From the NCBI RefSeq assembly GCF_003545715.1, contig NZ_QVNU01000002.1, positions 1-64,000 on the forward strand: a stretch of DNA of 64,000 nucleotides. Direction: 5' to 3'. The notes under the pieces were generated by a model. The model made no database searches. It was not told the origin of the DNA and worked only from the letters and a program-made list of their open reading frames with translations. Shown one piece after another: positions 62,872-64,000 of this stretch (position 1 is its first letter; each line of letters begins with the position of its first letter). The position numbers and the translations under genes are program-made. The DNA is from Taibaiella koreensis (GTDB taxonomy: Bacteria; Bacteroidota; Bacteroidia; Chitinophagales; Chitinophagaceae).

Positions 62872-63336
62872 CTACTGGAAGGGATCCATAAAACTGTTAC
62901 CGAATACACTGTTGGCCAGCTCCGTGAGGTTGGCGCTTTGTTGCCTGATGTGCTCGTAATAGGTATCTTTATCCCAAATTTCCACTTTGTTGTCTACTGC
63001 CAGAAATACCAGGTCCTTTTTGAGGCCCGCAAATTCCTGTAAGGGTTTGGGGATCAGCAAACGACCTGCTGCATCCAGCTCTACCCGGTTGGCGCCGCCC
63101 AGCAATACCCTTTTGAGTGTGCTGGCCTGGCTGTTGAATTCATTAAGCTTTCCCAGCTTCGCGGCAAATTGCTCCCAGCTTTTTTCGGGATATAGTGTAA
63201 CGATATTGTTCAAACCCCTGCTGATAATGAAGCAGGTATCTTCCCCCTCCGGCAATTGCTTGCGGAAGCCGGAAGGCACCAGAACGCGTCCTTTGGCGTC
63301 CATCGATACTTCATATTCTCCTAAAAGGCTTGTCAT
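62872..63336 (-). CDS. mraZ: Transcriptional regulator MraZ
   Basis: A 154-residue DNA-binding protein, first gene of the dcw cluster. Its two AbrB-like repeats carry the DxxGR motif: MDAKGRVLVPSGFRKQLPEG near residues 12-31 and DAAGRLLIPKPLQEF near 90-104. In E. coli and others MraZ forms rings and represses its own operon by binding short direct repeats at the promoter; such repeats are visible here at 63353-63392. Confidence 0.97.
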   Translation of the reverse strand: MTSLLGEYEVSMDAKGRVLVPSGFRKQLPEGEDTCFIISRGLNNIVTLYPEKSWEQFAAKLGKLNEFNSQASTLKRVLLGGANRVELDAAGRLLIPKPLQEFAGLKKDLVFLAVDNKVEIWDKDTYYEHIRQQSANLTELANSVFGNSFMDPFQ

Positions 63337-63352
63337 TACAGGCTTTGATGCT

Positions 63353-63392
63353 ATTCAAACACAAAATAACACAATTTCCCACAATTTACCAC
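63353..63392 (-). promoter_or_regulatory. Probable MraZ operator: four 10-bp direct repeats
   Basis: On the minus strand, units start every 10 bp with GTG: GTGGTAAATT, GTGGGAAATT, GTGTTATTTT and GTGTTTGAAT. The first two differ at one base. They end 17 bases before the mraZ ATG. The known E. coli MraZ boxes are TGGGN repeats at the same 10-bp spacing. A clean -7 box is not evident; TTATTTTG inside unit three is one base off. Confidence 0.7.
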
Positions 63393-63449
63393 TTGTATTT
63401 ATTGGGATTTTTTTCCACATATTAAAAAGGCCGAAAGGCAAGCCTGCAT

Positions 63450-63457
63450 TATCTTTG
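63450..63457 (+). promoter_or_regulatory. -7 box, possibly of the haemoglobin gene
   Basis: TATCTTTG matches TAnnTTTG on the plus strand, 145 bases before the globin ATG at 63603. The long leader and lack of a -33 TTG leave the assignment open. Confidence 0.4.
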
Positions 63458-63602
63458 CATTAATTGCTGCGCATTTTGGCTAAATAACTGTGGATAAACA
63501 GATTCACAATGTGCAAAACCCCAGTTTGATTGTGATTTACGACTTGAAATCAGTCAGCAATAGCGAAAATTTTGTGCATTATTTCTCAACTCAAGGATCA
63601 TT

Positions 63603-63998
63603 ATGGCACCAGCAGATATACAAAACAGGGAAGATATCGAGCTTCTGGTCAATGAATTCTACACCAAAGTGCGCGAAGATGCGCTGATTGGCCCCTTGTT
63701 CCAGGCTACTATCGCCTCCAAATGGCCGGAGCACTTATCAAAAATGTATGCTTTCTGGGAAACCGTATTGCTTGATCGCCATACTTACTCAGGTGCACCA
63801 TTCATGCCGCATGCGCGGTTACCGCTGGAACCAGAGCATTTTGAGCGTTGGCTGCAATTGTTTGACCGTACACTGGATACGCATTTTGCAGGGCCTGTGG
63901 CCGATGATGCCAGGGCGCGGGCATCCAAAATGGCTGTTATGTTCCAAGCCAAACTCGAATACCTGAAGGAACATGGCTCATTCAAACCGCTTTTCTAA
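63603..63998 (+). CDS. Group III truncated haemoglobin
   Basis: A 131-residue globin of the short 2-on-2 type. It has the group III pattern: DIELLVNEFYTKVREDALIG, ATIASKWPEHLSKMYAFWET, YSGAPFMPHARLPLEPEHFERWLQLF, with the His residues of this block as candidates for the proximal haem ligand, and FQAKLEYL at the end. Such proteins bind oxygen or nitric oxide, possibly for protection. The ATG at 63603 fits the family's short N-terminus. The stop (TAA at 63996-63998) is two bases from the window end. Confidence 0.92.
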   Translation: MAPADIQNREDIELLVNEFYTKVREDALIGPLFQATIASKWPEHLSKMYAFWETVLLDRHTYSGAPFMPHARLPLEPEHFERWLQLFDRTLDTHFAGPVADDARARASKMAVMFQAKLEYLKEHGSFKPLF

Positions 63999-64000
63999 TG

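Noticed and set aside
1-64000. Search for CRISPR arrays, transposases, prophage genes, tRNA or rRNA
   Set aside because: None recognised. Gene content is core and envelope-related throughout.

Overview
The window reads as a chromosomal segment of a Bacteroidota bacterium, most likely a relative of Chitinophagaceae. Four things point there. Two proteins end in the gliding-motility-associated (type IX secretion, type B) C-terminal domain. Upstream regions repeatedly carry a TAnnTTTG box, the -7 element of this phylum. The E1 dehydrogenase is an alpha-beta fusion and the division cluster has the long MraY found in this group. Two small Cys-rich peptides carry the KKK..L.L.K leader of Bacteroidota class I lanthipeptide-like precursors. 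Shine-Dalgarno sequences are almost absent, so the strong one before rpsA stands out. I see no rRNA, tRNA, CRISPR array, transposase or prophage gene.

Layout. 1-1200: a roughly 201-bp tandem repeat, a bidirectional terminator and an orphan Cys-rich RiPP-like precursor. 1257-5623: a secreted SnoaL-like protein, the electron-transfer flavoprotein operon etfB-etfA (with a perfect dyad upstream), an outer-membrane protein and a small membrane protein. 5731-11237: fused E1 dehydrogenase, then rpmH-rnpA-yidD, a TauE-type exporter, ferritin and a short-chain dehydrogenase. 11271-15808: two divergently transcribed, very large secreted surface proteins. 15947-22119: ribosomal protein S1, a lipoprotein whose promoter carries a 21-bp-period direct repeat typical of LytTR regulators, and a TPR-histidine kinase/LytTR response-regulator pair. 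22240-28641: a cation/proton antiporter, a three-domain MMPL-acyltransferase-methyltransferase fusion, and a lipoprotein that looks serpin-like. 28782-34587: a leftward operon of a giant TPR protein, an outer-membrane barrel and an HU-like/SPOR inner-membrane protein. 34834-43391: a lipoprotein, a glycosyltransferase, sufS, ligA and uvrA. 43413-44628: a terminator, an echo of the 201-bp repeat, a Cys-domain membrane protein and the second RiPP-like precursor. 44652-46737: chromate-type transporter and a metallo-beta-lactamase-fold hydrolase.

46871-63336 is the complete division and cell-wall (dcw) cluster, all on the minus strand: mraZ-rsmH-ftsL-ftsI-murE-mraY-murD-ftsW-murG-murC-ftsQ-ftsA-ftsZ. 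It makes lipid II from UDP-MurNAc (murC, murD, murE, mraY, murG), supplies the septal polymerase/transpeptidase pair (ftsW, ftsI) and builds the Z ring (ftsZ, ftsA) and its periplasmic connectors (ftsQ, ftsL). A four-unit, 10-bp-period repeat just upstream of mraZ is the probable MraZ operator, and a ten-unit heptamer repeat sits between murD and ftsW. A truncated haemoglobin gene closes the window on the plus strand.

The least explained items are the two orphan Cys-rich precursors associated with a shared intergenic repeat, the LytTR-type repeat in front of an uncharacterised lipoprotein, the serpin-like lipoprotein and the triple-domain lipid fusion. All function calls rest on reading the translated sequence by eye; no database search was run.
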